DNA of 64,000 nt from the NCBI GenBank assembly GCA_035565355.1, contig DATMSM010000079.1:10945-74944 (forward strand), given 5' to 3'. Origin of the DNA: Ga0074130 sp035565355. GTDB lineage: Bacteria > Pseudomonadota > Gammaproteobacteria > Burkholderiales > Rhodocyclaceae. A program made the position numbers and the translations under genes. The notes beneath the pieces were generated by a model. It made no database searches. It saw only the letters and a program-made list of their open reading frames with translations, and was not told the DNA's origin. Of the stretch, positions 1 to 8,997 are shown piece after piece. Position 1 is the stretch's first letter. Every line of letters begins with the position of its first letter.

Positions 1-53
1 AAACGAGGCTCAGAAAGAGCGGGGTCGATCTTGCGTCAGCAAAATCGGCGGGC

Positions 54-590
54 TTATTCTTTTATGTACTTGGCGATGATGAAGCCCTGGGCGATCAGGA
101 AGACCAGCATCAGGCCCATGCTGCCGAAGAGCTTGAAGTTCACCCAGACGTCGGTCGAATAGTTCTGTGCGATAAACAGGTTGAGCCCACCCATCGCGGT
201 GAAGAAGCCTATCCACAGATTGTTGAGTAGACGCCATACCTGATCGGGCATTTCAAACTTGCCCTGGCTGGTCAACAGCGAGCGGATCAGGTTCTTGCCC
301 ATGAATACGCTGGCGCCGAGGAGAACCGCGGCGAAGACCCAGTAGAAGATGGTCAGCTTGAGCTTGATGAAGTTCTCATCGTGCAACAGCAGCGTGGCGC
401 CACCGAAGACCACCACCAGGCCGAGGCTGACCCAGAGCATCTTCTCGACCTTGCGGTGCTTGATCCACATGTAGGCGATCTGGACGAAGGTTGCAGCGAT
501 CACCACGGCGGTGGCGACATAGATGTCCGCGACCTTGTAGGCGATGAAAAAGAGAATGACCGGAAACAGGTCGAACAGCAGCTTGGACAT
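54..590 (-). CDS. yciB: YciB-family inner-membrane septation protein A
   Basis: The 178-residue product is almost entirely hydrophobic, with about five predicted membrane segments and the usual MSKLLFDLFP opening of the YciB/IspZ family. YciB is an inner-membrane protein linked to cell-envelope synthesis and septation; its biochemical role is not settled. I chose the ATG at 590 because the family begins there; the frame is open 14 codons further upstream but those residues are charged and atypical. It lies 57 bp downstream of msrB on the same strand, so the two may be co-transcribed. Confidence 0.9.
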   Translation of the reverse strand: MSKLLFDLFPVILFFIAYKVADIYVATAVVIAATFVQIAYMWIKHRKVEKMLWVSLGLVVVFGGATLLLHDENFIKLKLTIFYWVFAAVLLGASVFMGKNLIRSLLTSQGKFEMPDQVWRLLNNLWIGFFTAMGGLNLFIAQNYSTDVWVNFKLFGSMGLMLVFLIAQGFIIAKYIKE

Positions 591-647
591 GGGTTTATCT
601 GGAACGGTTGATCTGATCAGGTCGACTCGCATGGCGAATCGGCAGGC

Positions 648-1037
648 TTACTCTTTCTCGGAGAAATTCAGCGAAGCTGAATTGATGCAGTAGCGTTCGC
701 CGGTCGGCTGCGGGCCGTCCTCGAAGATGTGGCCGAGGTGGGCGTCGCAGTTCATGCAGCGCACCTCGGTGCGGATCATGCCGTGACTGGTGTCGCGAAT
801 CTCGGCGATGCGTTCTTTGCCGATGGGCGCAAAGAAGCTGGGCCAGCCGCAGCCAGAGTCGTACTTGGTCAGTGATTCGAACAGCGGCGTACCACAGCAG
901 ATGCAGGTGTAGGTGCCGGCCGCCTTGTTATCCCAGTATTCGCCGGTGAACGGCGATTCGGTGCCGGCGAACTGCGTGACGTAGTACTGCATGGGGGTGA
1001 GCCGTTTCTTCAGCTCTTCGTCATCAACTTTACTCAT
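648..1037 (-). CDS. msrB: Peptide-methionine (R)-S-oxide reductase MsrB
   Basis: The 129-residue protein is full length for MsrB, which reduces the R epimer of methionine sulfoxide in oxidised proteins. Two CxxC pairs (CICC and CMNC) form the structural zinc site, and the catalytic cysteine is C117 in the RYCINSASLNF motif near the C-terminus. There is no signal peptide, so it acts in the cytoplasm. The ATG at 1037 faces the divergent D-amino-acid dehydrogenase gene across an 81-bp intergenic region that must hold both promoters. Confidence 0.95.
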   Translation of the reverse strand: MSKVDDEELKKRLTPMQYYVTQFAGTESPFTGEYWDNKAAGTYTCICCGTPLFESLTKYDSGCGWPSFFAPIGKERIAEIRDTSHGMIRTEVRCMNCDAHLGHIFEDGPQPTGERYCINSASLNFSEKE

Positions 1038-1080
1038 GCTGACCTCATATTGTCTTTCGGCCCTGTGCAGGGGCGACCGC

Positions 1081-1086
1081 TATAAT
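1081..1086 (+). promoter_or_regulatory. Candidate -10 element for the D-amino-acid dehydrogenase gene
   Basis: A perfect TATAAT hexamer lies 33 bp before the chosen start. No good -35 hexamer sits 16-18 bp upstream, so this is only a weak promoter prediction and would need an activator or an atypical -35. Confidence 0.3.
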
Positions 1087-1118
1087 AAGCTGATTATCAG
1101 ATGAGGGCGAGTCGGGAG

Positions 1119-2369
1119 ATGCGGGTCATAGTCATGGGTGCAGGCGTTGTCGGCACGACCGCCGCATGGTATTTGACCGCCGCCGGACACGAAGTGACGG
1201 TCGTCGATCGACAGCCTGCCGCCGGTCTCGAAACCAGTTTCGCCAACGGCGGCCAGATTTCGGTCTGTCACGCCGAGCCCTGGGCCAATCCCGGTGCGCT
1301 GCCCAAGCTGCTGAAGTGGATAGGCCATGAATCCTCGCCGCTCTTGTGGCGCATGCGCGCCGACCCAGCGCAGTGGGCCTGGGGGCTACGCTTCATTCGC
1401 GAATGCACGCCGGGGCGCACGCGCGCCAACATCATCGCCATCCTCAAACTGGCCCTGCACAGCCGCGGTTGCCTGCAGGCCCTGCGGGCGGAGCTTGGGC
1501 TGGAATACGATCACCTTCAGCGCGGCATCCTGCATGTGTATACCGACGCGCGCGAATTCGAGCATGCGATACCGCAGGCCGAGCTGATGCGCCAGTACGG
1601 CTGCGACCGTTTCGTCAAGACCGCGGAAGAGTGTCTGCAGATCGAGCCGGCCCTGCGCTATTCGACCCGGCCGCTGGTCGGTGGCACCTATACGGCGGAC
1701 GATGAATCGGGTGATGCGCATAAATTCACCCAGGCGTTGGCGGCGCGCTGCGCCGAACGGGGCGTGGTTTATCGCTATGGCAACGCAGTCACGGCGCTGC
1801 AAACCCAGGCCGGACAAATCAGCGGTGTGCGTCTGGACAACGGCGAACTGTTAACGGCCGACGCCTATGTCGTTGCCTTGGGCAGCTACACGTCCTTGCT
1901 GCTGCGACCGCTGGGTCTGCATCTGCCCATCTATCCGGGCAAGGGTTATTCAGCCACGCTGACCCTGCGCGACGATGCCGTTGCGCCCAGCGTGAGCATC
2001 ACCGATGACGGCCACAAACTGGTCTATTCACGCTTCGGCAATCGCCTGCGTGTGGCCGGTACGGCCGAATTTACGGGCTATGACACCAGCCTCAATACGG
2101 TCCGCTGCGAAGCCTTGATCCGCCGCACCCAGGCCTTGTTTCCCCTGGCGGTCAGCGATGAGCCGCCCCAGTTCTGGGCCGGCCTGCGCCCGGCGACGCC
2201 GAGCAATGTGCCTTATGTGGGGCAGAGCCGCTACGGCAATCTGTTTGTGAACAGCGGCCACGGCACGCTAGGCTGGACCATGTCCTGCGGTTCGGGGCAG
2301 GTGCTGGCTGACCTGGTCAGCGGTCGGGCACCGGAGATTGATCCGGCGCCGTATCGGGTGAAGGGCTAA
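1119..2369 (+). CDS. dadA: D-amino-acid dehydrogenase (FAD-dependent, DadA type)
   Basis: The 416-residue flavoprotein opens with the dinucleotide-binding motif MRVIVMGAGVVGTTAAWYL, and the C-terminal half has the DAO-fold signature GHGTLGWTMSCGSG. DadA oxidises D-amino acids, typically D-alanine, to 2-oxo acids and passes electrons to the membrane quinone pool. I placed the start at the ATG at 1119, immediately before the Rossmann motif; an in-frame ATG at 1101 would add six residues that the family lacks. No alanine racemase gene (dadX) is adjacent, so the substrate range could be broader than alanine. Confidence 0.85.
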   Translation: MRVIVMGAGVVGTTAAWYLTAAGHEVTVVDRQPAAGLETSFANGGQISVCHAEPWANPGALPKLLKWIGHESSPLLWRMRADPAQWAWGLRFIRECTPGRTRANIIAILKLALHSRGCLQALRAELGLEYDHLQRGILHVYTDAREFEHAIPQAELMRQYGCDRFVKTAEECLQIEPALRYSTRPLVGGTYTADDESGDAHKFTQALAARCAERGVVYRYGNAVTALQTQAGQISGVRLDNGELLTADAYVVALGSYTSLLLRPLGLHLPIYPGKGYSATLTLRDDAVAPSVSITDDGHKLVYSRFGNRLRVAGTAEFTGYDTSLNTVRCEALIRRTQALFPLAVSDEPPQFWAGLRPATPSNVPYVGQSRYGNLFVNSGHGTLGWTMSCGSGQVLADLVSGRAPEIDPAPYRVKG

Positions 2370-2380
2370 GGGCTTAGCCT

Positions 2381-3544
2381 TTAGTGCAGATGGCGGGGAA
2401 CCGCCTCCGCTTCGTCCTCAGGCAGTTCGGCATGCACGATCTCGCCGTCGGGGCTGGGATAGAGCGGAGTGCCGCAATCGTCACAAAATTCGACCGGGAA
2501 GCGGTGATCCAGCTGGACCACCTGTTCAAGGCCGTGCTGTTTCAGCAACTGCTCGATCTGCGCCGGGATTTCGCTGTTGTCGTCTTCGGCCTCCAGCAGC
2601 GGCCAGACCAGGCCATAGACCACCTGGCGGTCATTGCTGCGGGTAAAGCCGATGCGGTACTCGACCAGATCGTCTTCATAGAAAGGCGCGATGACGGCGC
2701 GCAAGCTGCCGGCCGGCACATCCAGGGTGGTCTTGAGGAACTCGATCGAGGCCTGCAGCGAGAAGGGGCGCGAGGCACGATCAGTGTCGCGGCAGGCGGT
2801 GAAGTAGGCTTGCGGCAACAGCAGTTCGCTGGCACAGCCGGTCAGCAGCGGCTGCAAGGCGTTGCCGCCCTGGGTCAGCCAGTTGCGCTCGGCGGCATCG
2901 CGCTTGCCATCCTTTTCCTGCCAGCGGAACAGCGGCGCGCCCTTGGGGACTACCACGGCCCCGAGCAGATAACGGCTGTCGGAGAGGAACTTCATGCTTT
3001 CCGGCAGCGTGGCCGGATCGATCGAAATACTGCGGTGATGCACTGCGGCCTCGCCCAATTCACGCGTCAGTTCGGCCGTGGGGCAGAAGCCTTGCGGCAG
3101 GTGGTCGGGACTGAACAGGAAGTTGGCCAGCGCCACGCGCGCATCGGCTGCCAGCACATGTGCCTGCAGATGTACCTGCAGGGTGTCGAGCAGGGGCGCA
3201 GGGATCGTCCCCGAGGGAATGTTGAAGCGCGACCAGGCCAGTATCGGCAGGGCGATCAGCTGCACGTCGTGCTCAAGGGTTGTGATGCACTCGCAGCGTG
3301 CCTCTATCATGTCGGCCAGCATGTCGTAGGCCCGGCTGCTATTGCTGTGCAGGTGATCCAGCGCGGCGTTGAGGCCCTCTTCGTTGTGCTCGTCCAGCAG
3401 CTCGCCGATCAGGGTGCCGAGTTCGGTTTCCCACCAGGCGTCCTCAAGGCGCGAGCAGGAGCGTGCGTAGGCTTCGGCCAACTGAACCAGGGTTTCGATA
3501 CGGGGGGTGAGGCGTGCGTGACGGGAGGCGCGGGTACGTTTCAT
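2381..3544 (-). CDS. DUF2863 family protein of unknown function
   Basis: This 387-residue soluble protein matches what I recall of DUF2863, a family largely confined to Betaproteobacteria with no known function. The N-terminus is basic, the middle is helical, and the C-terminus carries FCDDCGTPLYPSP, a single CxxC pair in a zinc-ribbon-like context, followed by an acidic tail. It converges on dadA with only 11 bp between stops. No signal peptide or membrane segment is visible. The family name is from memory, not from a search. Confidence 0.7.
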   Translation of the reverse strand: MKRTRASRHARLTPRIETLVQLAEAYARSCSRLEDAWWETELGTLIGELLDEHNEEGLNAALDHLHSNSSRAYDMLADMIEARCECITTLEHDVQLIALPILAWSRFNIPSGTIPAPLLDTLQVHLQAHVLAADARVALANFLFSPDHLPQGFCPTAELTRELGEAAVHHRSISIDPATLPESMKFLSDSRYLLGAVVVPKGAPLFRWQEKDGKRDAAERNWLTQGGNALQPLLTGCASELLLPQAYFTACRDTDRASRPFSLQASIEFLKTTLDVPAGSLRAVIAPFYEDDLVEYRIGFTRSNDRQVVYGLVWPLLEAEDDNSEIPAQIEQLLKQHGLEQVVQLDHRFPVEFCDDCGTPLYPSPDGEIVHAELPEDEAEAVPRHLH

Positions 3545-3696
3545 GGCGAGGCTGCAATGGCGAATCGGTCGAGTATAACAGCCGCCCTCACCCGAGGATC
3601 TGGGCAGAGGTGCGCTGAAAGAGCCTGAATGGCGCGGCGTTTACTGATAGACTGCGCGCTTCGCAATAAAACAGCAATCAGACTTGGGGCAATTGC

Positions 3697-4338
3697 ATGC
3701 TTTTTTCCCGTTTTCTGCCGCAGGAAGGCAGCTTTTTCGAACTGTTCAACGCCCACGCCGAGCTCATCGTCAAGGGCGGACGGGAACTGGCAGCGCTGGT
3801 CAATTCGCTGGAAACCGACCCGAAGACGATGAGCGTGCATTCCGCTGCCATCGACGAGATTGAGTCGGCGGCAGACACCATCACGCACGAAACGATTGCC
3901 CAGCTGCACAAGACCTTCAATACACCGCTCGACCGCGACGAGATCCACCAGTTGATTTCGGGCATGGACGATATCCTCGACCTGATCCAGGATGTCGCCG
4001 AAGCGATCTATCTGTACGACGTGCGCAAGCTGACCCAGGAAGCGCGTCATATTGCCGACCTCAGCGTGTCCTGCTGCGAGCGCGTGCGCTCTGCGGTGGT
4101 GCTGCTCAACAACATGGACAATGCGCAGGCTATCCTCAAGCTGTGCAAGGAAATTGACCAGCTGGAAACCGATGCCGACCGCTCCATGCGTCAGGGTATC
4201 GCCCGCCTGTTCCGCGAGGAGTCCGACGTGCGCCAGGTGCTGAAGCTCAAGGAGTTGTACGAATTGCTGGAGCTGGTGACCGATCGCTGCGAAGATGTGG
4301 CTAACATCCTCGAAGGCATCGTCCTCGAGAATTCCTGA
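3697..4338 (+). CDS. DUF47-family phosphate transport accessory protein (PhoU-like)
   Basis: The 213-residue all-helical protein has the DUF47/TIGR00153 opening LFSRFLPQEGSFFELFN and the acidic helices typical of PhoU-like folds. Members are encoded beside Pit transporters and are thought to regulate them. Here the Pit gene begins 13 bp downstream on the same strand, so they form one transcription unit. It is cytoplasmic, with no membrane segment. Confidence 0.88.
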   Translation: MLFSRFLPQEGSFFELFNAHAELIVKGGRELAALVNSLETDPKTMSVHSAAIDEIESAADTITHETIAQLHKTFNTPLDRDEIHQLISGMDDILDLIQDVAEAIYLYDVRKLTQEARHIADLSVSCCERVRSAVVLLNNMDNAQAILKLCKEIDQLETDADRSMRQGIARLFREESDVRQVLKLKELYELLELVTDRCEDVANILEGIVLENS

Positions 4339-4351
4339 GCGGAGCGACTGA

Positions 4352-5362
4352 ATGGAAGCTGTCAGTCTCGGCCTGGGGGTCGTGATCCTGCTGGTGCTGT
4401 TGGCACTGGCTTTCGATTTCATGAACGGCTTCCACGACGCCGCCAATGCAATCGCTACCGTCGTTTCGACCGGGGTGCTCAAGCCCCAGCAGGCCGTCGC
4501 ACTGGCGGCCTTTTTCAATGTCGTTGCCATCTTTATTTTTCATCTCAAGGTGGCGACCACGGTGGGCAAGGGCATCGTCGATCCCAGCATCGTCGATCCG
4601 CACCTGATCTTTGGTGCCCTGGTCGGCGCCATTGCATGGAATATCATCACCTGGTACTACGGCATTCCGTCCAGTTCCTCGCATGCCTTGATCGGCGGCC
4701 TGGTTGGCGCCGGCATTGCCAAGGCGGGCCTCGATCCCTTGATGTGGACGGGTATCGCCAAGACCGTGGCCTTCATCTTCATCGCGCCGACGCTGGGCTT
4801 CATCCTCGGCGGCTTCTTCTGGCTTGTCGTCTCCTGGTTATGTCACGGCATGACGCCACGCAAGGTGGACCGCTGGTTCAGGCGCGTTCAGCTGCTGTCC
4901 TGTTCCATGTACAGCCTCGGCCATGGCGGCAATGACGCACAGAAGACCATCGGCATCATCTGGCTGCTGCTGATTTCCACTGGCTATGTTGCGCAGAGCG
5001 ACGAGATGCCGCCGCTGTGGGTCATCGTCACCTGTTATCTGGCGATGGGCATGGGCACCCTGTTCGGCGGCTGGCGCATCGTCAAGACCATGGGCCAGAA
5101 GATCACCAAGCTGCGCCCGGTCGGCGGCGCCTGCGCCGAAATGAGCGGTGCCATGTCGCTGTTCTTTGCCAGCGGACTCGGTGTGCCCGTGTCGACCACA
5201 CACACCATCACCGGCGCCATCGTAGGTGTCGGTGCAGCACGCGGACCGAGCAAGGTGCGCTGGGGCGTGACCGGCAGCATCGTGTGGGCCTGGATTCTCA
5301 CCATTCCGGCCAGCGCGATCATTGCCGCCATCAGCTGGTATCTGGGCAGCGCCCTGTTCTGA
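4352..5362 (+). CDS. pit: Inorganic phosphate transporter, Pit family
   Basis: The 336-residue protein has about ten membrane segments and the duplicated PHO4 signature: FMNGFHDAANAIAT near residues 25-38 and GHGGNDAQKTIG near 190-201. Pit proteins take up phosphate, often as a metal-phosphate complex, in symport with protons or sodium. It is coupled to the DUF47 gene upstream and is followed 14 bp later by the cysteine-cluster gene. Length agrees with short bacterial Pit proteins that lack the long central loop of E. coli PitA. Confidence 0.92.
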   Translation: MEAVSLGLGVVILLVLLALAFDFMNGFHDAANAIATVVSTGVLKPQQAVALAAFFNVVAIFIFHLKVATTVGKGIVDPSIVDPHLIFGALVGAIAWNIITWYYGIPSSSSHALIGGLVGAGIAKAGLDPLMWTGIAKTVAFIFIAPTLGFILGGFFWLVVSWLCHGMTPRKVDRWFRRVQLLSCSMYSLGHGGNDAQKTIGIIWLLLISTGYVAQSDEMPPLWVIVTCYLAMGMGTLFGGWRIVKTMGQKITKLRPVGGACAEMSGAMSLFFASGLGVPVSTTHTITGAIVGVGAARGPSKVRWGVTGSIVWAWILTIPASAIIAAISWYLGSALF

Positions 5363-5376
5363 GATAGCGGAGCGCG

Positions 5377-5733
5377 ATGGCGAGCGAGCTGGATTTTTGT
5401 CAGCAGTGTGGCGCGTGCTGCGCCACCTATCGCGTTTCCTTTTATGCCGGTGAAATGGACGAGATGCCCGGCGGCATCGTGCCTAGCGGCCTCGTCGAAA
5501 AAATCAATAGTGTCATGGCGTGCATGCGCGGCACCGACCGTCAGCCATCGCGTTGTGTCGCCTTGCACGGCACCATAGGCGAAGAGGTGGGCTGCGGTAT
5601 CTACGAACGGCGCCCCTCACCCTGTCGCGAGTTTGCGCCTTATGCCCATCTAGGGCAGGGCGACGATGCCTGCAACGAGGCGCGGCGGCGCCATGGTTTG
5701 CCGCCACTACCGGGCCTGCCGAACGCCGCCTGA
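5377..5733 (+). CDS. YkgJ-family cysteine-cluster protein
   Basis: The 118-residue protein has the YkgJ/UPF0153 cysteine pattern: CQQCGACC near the N-terminus, a central cysteine, and a CGIYERRPSPCREF block at about residues 75-90. These cysteines are believed to bind a metal, zinc or an iron-sulfur cluster, but no reaction is established. It follows the phosphate transporter by 14 bp with a GGAG ribosome site, so it may be the last gene of that unit. Confidence 0.85.
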   Translation: MASELDFCQQCGACCATYRVSFYAGEMDEMPGGIVPSGLVEKINSVMACMRGTDRQPSRCVALHGTIGEEVGCGIYERRPSPCREFAPYAHLGQGDDACNEARRRHGLPPLPGLPNAA

Positions 5734-5788
5734 TCTTTTCGCGCAGTGCCTTGATGCGTTTCACGCGCATGTTTCTCGCGCCGGATGA

Positions 5789-5817
5789 TTGAGGCGCCGA
5801 GGCTTTTTCGGTATCAT
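5789..5817 (+). promoter_or_regulatory. Sigma-70-type promoter for pyrG
   Basis: TTGAGG (5789-5794) and TATCAT (5812-5817) are separated by exactly 17 bp and lie 26 bp before the pyrG start codon. The hexamers match the consensus at 4 of 6 and 5 of 6 positions. Confidence 0.55.
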
Positions 5818-5842
5818 TTGGCTTTCCCGCACCTGCTTCGCC

Positions 5843-7468
5843 ATGACTAAATACGTCTTCGTCACCGGTGGTGTCGTGTCCTCTCTGGGCAAGGGCATCG
5901 CCGCCGCGTCGCTGGGAGCCATTTTGGAATCCCGCGGCCTTAGCATCACCCATCTCAAGCTCGATCCCTACATCAACGTCGATCCTGGAACGATGTCTCC
6001 GTTCCAGCATGGTGAAGTCTTCGTGACCGAAGACGGCGCCGAGACCGACCTCGACCTGGGTCACTATGAGCGTTTCACCCATGCCAAGATGGGCAAGCGC
6101 AACAACTTCACGACCGGCCAGGTCTATGAAGCCGTGATCAAGAAGGAGCGCCGTGGTGAATACCTCGGCAAGACCGTGCAGGTCATTCCGCACATCACCG
6201 ATCAGATCAAGGCCAACGTCAAGGCCGGTGCCGAAGGTGCCGATGTGGCCATCGTCGAAGTCGGCGGTACTGTCGGTGACATCGAGTCGCTGCCTTTCCT
6301 CGAAGCAATTCGTCAGATGGGCTTTGAGGAAGGTAGGGACAACACCTGCTTCATTCACCTGACCTTACTGCCCTATATTCCCACCGCCGGTGAGCTCAAG
6401 ACTAAGCCTACGCAGCATTCGGTCAAGGAGTTGCGCGAGATCGGTATTCAGCCGGATATTCTGCTGTGTCGTGCCGACCGTCCGATTCCGGAAGAGGAGC
6501 GCCGCAAGATCGCGCTGTTTACGAACGTCCAGCCCGAGGCCGTGATTTCCTGTCTGGACTCGGATTCGATCTACAAGATCCCGGGCATGCTGCACGACCA
6601 GATGTTGGATGGCATCGTCTGCCACAAGCTCAACATCCTGGCCAAGGCCGCCGATCTGTCCGTGTGGCACAGGCTGGTGCACGCGCTGGAGCATCCCAAG
6701 GCCGAGGTGAATATCGCCTTCGTCGGCAAGTACGTCGACCTGACCGAGTCCTACAAGTCGCTGACCGAGGCGCTGACCCATGCCGGCATCCATACCGAGA
6801 GCAAGGTCAATATCCACTACATCGATTCGGAAGAAATCGAGAAAAACGGCACCGATGTGCTCGCCAAGATGAATGCGATTCTCGTCCCCGGCGGTTTCGG
6901 TCGCCGCGGCACCGAGGGCAAGATCGCGGCGATTCGTTATGCACGCGAGAACAAGGTGCCCTACCTGGGCATCTGCCTGGGCATGCAGCTCGCAGTGATC
7001 GAGTATGCGCGCAACGTTGCCGATCTCGGTGGGGCGCACAGTACTGAGCTGAACGAGCAGACCCCGCATCCGGTGATCGCGCTGATTACCGAGTGGCTGG
7101 ATCGCGAAGGCCGGGTCGAGACGCGCAGCGAGAATTCCGACATCGGCGGCACCATGCGCCTGGGCGGGCAGAAGTGCAAGCTGGCCGAGGGCTCGCTGGC
7201 ACGCGAGGTATATGGCAGCGATGTCATCACCGAGCGTCATCGCCATCGCTATGAAGTGAATAACACCTACCTGCCCAAGCTGGAACAGGCGGGCTTGCGC
7301 ATCTCGGGCAAGTCCTCGGAAGGCAAGGAGCTGTGCGAGATGATCGAGATCCCGGGCCACCCGTGGTTCATGGCTTGCCAGTTCCACCCGGAATTTACCT
7401 CGACGCCGCGCAACGGCCACCCGCTGTTCAAGGCCTTCGTCAAGGCCGCGCTGCAACACAAGGTCTGA
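5843..7468 (+). CDS. pyrG: CTP synthase
   Basis: The 541-residue enzyme converts UTP, ATP and glutamine to CTP. The N-terminal synthase domain starts MTKYVFVTGGVVSSLGKG with the phosphate-binding loop at about residues 9-18. The C-terminal glutamine amidotransferase domain has the nucleophile in GICLGMQ (about C379) and the H/E pair in CQFHPEF (about residues 515-517). The ATG at 5843 gives the family N-terminus; the frame extends upstream to a TTG but the extra residues are not conserved. A hairpin follows the gene, then eno. Many betaproteobacteria carry kdsA between pyrG and eno; it is not here. Confidence 0.97.
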   Translation: MTKYVFVTGGVVSSLGKGIAAASLGAILESRGLSITHLKLDPYINVDPGTMSPFQHGEVFVTEDGAETDLDLGHYERFTHAKMGKRNNFTTGQVYEAVIKKERRGEYLGKTVQVIPHITDQIKANVKAGAEGADVAIVEVGGTVGDIESLPFLEAIRQMGFEEGRDNTCFIHLTLLPYIPTAGELKTKPTQHSVKELREIGIQPDILLCRADRPIPEEERRKIALFTNVQPEAVISCLDSDSIYKIPGMLHDQMLDGIVCHKLNILAKAADLSVWHRLVHALEHPKAEVNIAFVGKYVDLTESYKSLTEALTHAGIHTESKVNIHYIDSEEIEKNGTDVLAKMNAILVPGGFGRRGTEGKIAAIRYARENKVPYLGICLGMQLAVIEYARNVADLGGAHSTELNEQTPHPVIALITEWLDREGRVETRSENSDIGGTMRLGGQKCKLAEGSLAREVYGSDVITERHRHRYEVNNTYLPKLEQAGLRISGKSSEGKELCEMIEIPGHPWFMACQFHPEFTSTPRNGHPLFKAFVKAALQHKV

Positions 7469-7475
7469 GTCCGGC

Positions 7476-7517
7476 CCGCCAAAGTGGCAGATATGCGCAC
7501 TTTGGCGGCAGGTTTTT
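7476..7517 (+). terminator. Probable intrinsic terminator after pyrG
   Basis: An 11-bp perfect stem (CCGCCAAAGTG at 7476-7486 with its complement at 7498-7508) is followed after four bases by five thymines. The loop itself can pair partly (GCA with TGC). Confidence 0.6.
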
Positions 7518-7588
7518 ACGATATCGGGTCTGGGCGCCTCCTGTAGGATGCGCCGATTGAACATGTTTTGAATTGTTAGGACATAGCC

Positions 7589-8875
7589 ATGAGTGCAATT
7601 GTTGATGTCGTCGCCCGCGAAATACTGGATTCGCGTGGCAATCCCACCGTCGAAGCCGACGTCCTGCTCGAGTCCGGTGTACTCGGCCGCGCCGCCGTAC
7701 CGTCCGGTGCCTCCACCGGTTCGCGCGAAGCCATCGAGCTGCGCGACGGCGACAATGCCCGTTTCCTCGGCAAGGGCGTGCTGCGTGCCGTCGAGAACGT
7801 CAATACCGAAATCTCCGAAGCCATCATCGGCCTGGATGCCGAAGACCAGGCCTTCATCGACCGTACCCTGATTGAACTTGACGGCAGCGACAACAAGGCA
7901 CGCCTCGGCGCCAATGCCATGCTGGCCGTGTCCATGGCCGTGGCCAAGGCCGCTGCGGAAGAGTCCGGCCTGCCGCTGTATCGTTACTTCGGCGGCAGCG
8001 GTTCCATGGCCATGCCGGTGCCGATGATGAACGTCATCAACGGCGGGGCGCACGCCAACAACAGCCTCGACATCCAGGAATTCATGATCCTGCCGGTCGG
8101 CGTGAAGAGCTTCCGTGATGCGCTGCGTTGCGGCGCCGAAGTTTTCCAGCACCTGAAGAAGCTGGTGGACAAGAAGGGCTACCCGACCACCGTCGGCGAC
8201 GAGGGCGGCTTTGCCCCCAATGTGGCGGGCAACGATGAAGCCATCGAGCTCATCCTCAAGGCCATCGAAACCGCCGGCTATACCCCGGGCCAGGACGTGG
8301 TGCTGGGTCTGGACTGCGCCAGCTCCGAGTTCTACAAGGACGGCAAGTACGTCCTCGCCTCGGAAAGGCTGGAACTGGACAACAAGGGCTTTGCCGACTA
8401 CCTAGGCAACCTGGTCAGCAAGTATCCGATCATCAGCATCGAAGACGGTATGGCCGAAGGCGACTGGGATGGCTGGAAGATCCTCACCGACAAGCTGGGC
8501 AAGAACGTGCAGATCGTCGGTGACGACCTGTTCGTGACCAACCCGAAGATCCTCAAGGAAGGCATTGCCAAGGGCATCGCCAACTCCATCCTGATCAAGA
8601 TCAACCAGATCGGTACCCTGACCGAGACCTTCGCGGCGGTGGAAATGGCCAAGCGCGCCGGCTACACCAACGTCATCTCTCACCGTTCGGGCGAGACCGA
8701 GGATTCGACCATTGCCGACATCGCCGTCGGTCTGAATGCCATGCAGATCAAGACCGGTTCGCTGTCGCGTTCTGACCGTATCTCCAAGTACAACCAGTTG
8801 CTGCGCATCGAGGAAGATCTGGGCGACACCGTGATCTATCCGGGCCTTGACGCTTTTTACAACATCCGCAAGTAA
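7589..8875 (+). CDS. eno: Enolase (phosphopyruvate hydratase)
   Basis: The 428-residue glycolytic enzyme interconverts 2-phosphoglycerate and phosphoenolpyruvate. It shows the N-terminal REILDSRGNPTVE motif, the active-site EGGFAPN loop at about residue 207, the catalytic lysine in ILIKINQIGT, and the enolase signature SHRSGETEDSTIAD. In many bacteria enolase is also part of the RNA degradosome. The ATG at 7589 is preceded by an AGGA ribosome site. It lies between pyrG and ftsB, a common proteobacterial order. Confidence 0.98.
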   Translation: MSAIVDVVAREILDSRGNPTVEADVLLESGVLGRAAVPSGASTGSREAIELRDGDNARFLGKGVLRAVENVNTEISEAIIGLDAEDQAFIDRTLIELDGSDNKARLGANAMLAVSMAVAKAAAEESGLPLYRYFGGSGSMAMPVPMMNVINGGAHANNSLDIQEFMILPVGVKSFRDALRCGAEVFQHLKKLVDKKGYPTTVGDEGGFAPNVAGNDEAIELILKAIETAGYTPGQDVVLGLDCASSEFYKDGKYVLASERLELDNKGFADYLGNLVSKYPIISIEDGMAEGDWDGWKILTDKLGKNVQIVGDDLFVTNPKILKEGIAKGIANSILIKINQIGTLTETFAAVEMAKRAGYTNVISHRSGETEDSTIADIAVGLNAMQIKTGSLSRSDRISKYNQLLRIEEDLGDTVIYPGLDAFYNIRK

Positions 8876-8943
8876 GACGGTGACGTGTGCCCATTCCCAC
8901 CGAGGCCTCGTTGATCGGGAGCGGCGTAGCCGCGAACCGTAGT

Positions 8944-8969
8944 CACCCCTGCCCTTGGGGCAGGGGGTG
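8944..8969. repeat. GC-rich REP-like palindrome between eno and ftsB
   Basis: An 11-nt arm CACCCCTGCCC (8944-8954) faces its complement at 8958-8969, which has one extra G, over a three-base loop. A G-rich run, GGGGATGGGTAGGCAA, follows at 8970-8985. There is no thymine tract, so it is not a standard terminator. It resembles REP-type extragenic palindromes, and the G-rich flank recurs with one mismatch at 26001-26016. Confidence 0.5.
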
Positions 8970-8997
8970 GGGGATGGGTAGGCAATGTGTGGCCCAT

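Noticed and set aside
6365..8152. A 595-codon minus-strand open frame spanning parts of pyrG and eno
   Set aside because: It crosses two certain genes and the intergenic terminator; no domain or ribosome site supports it.
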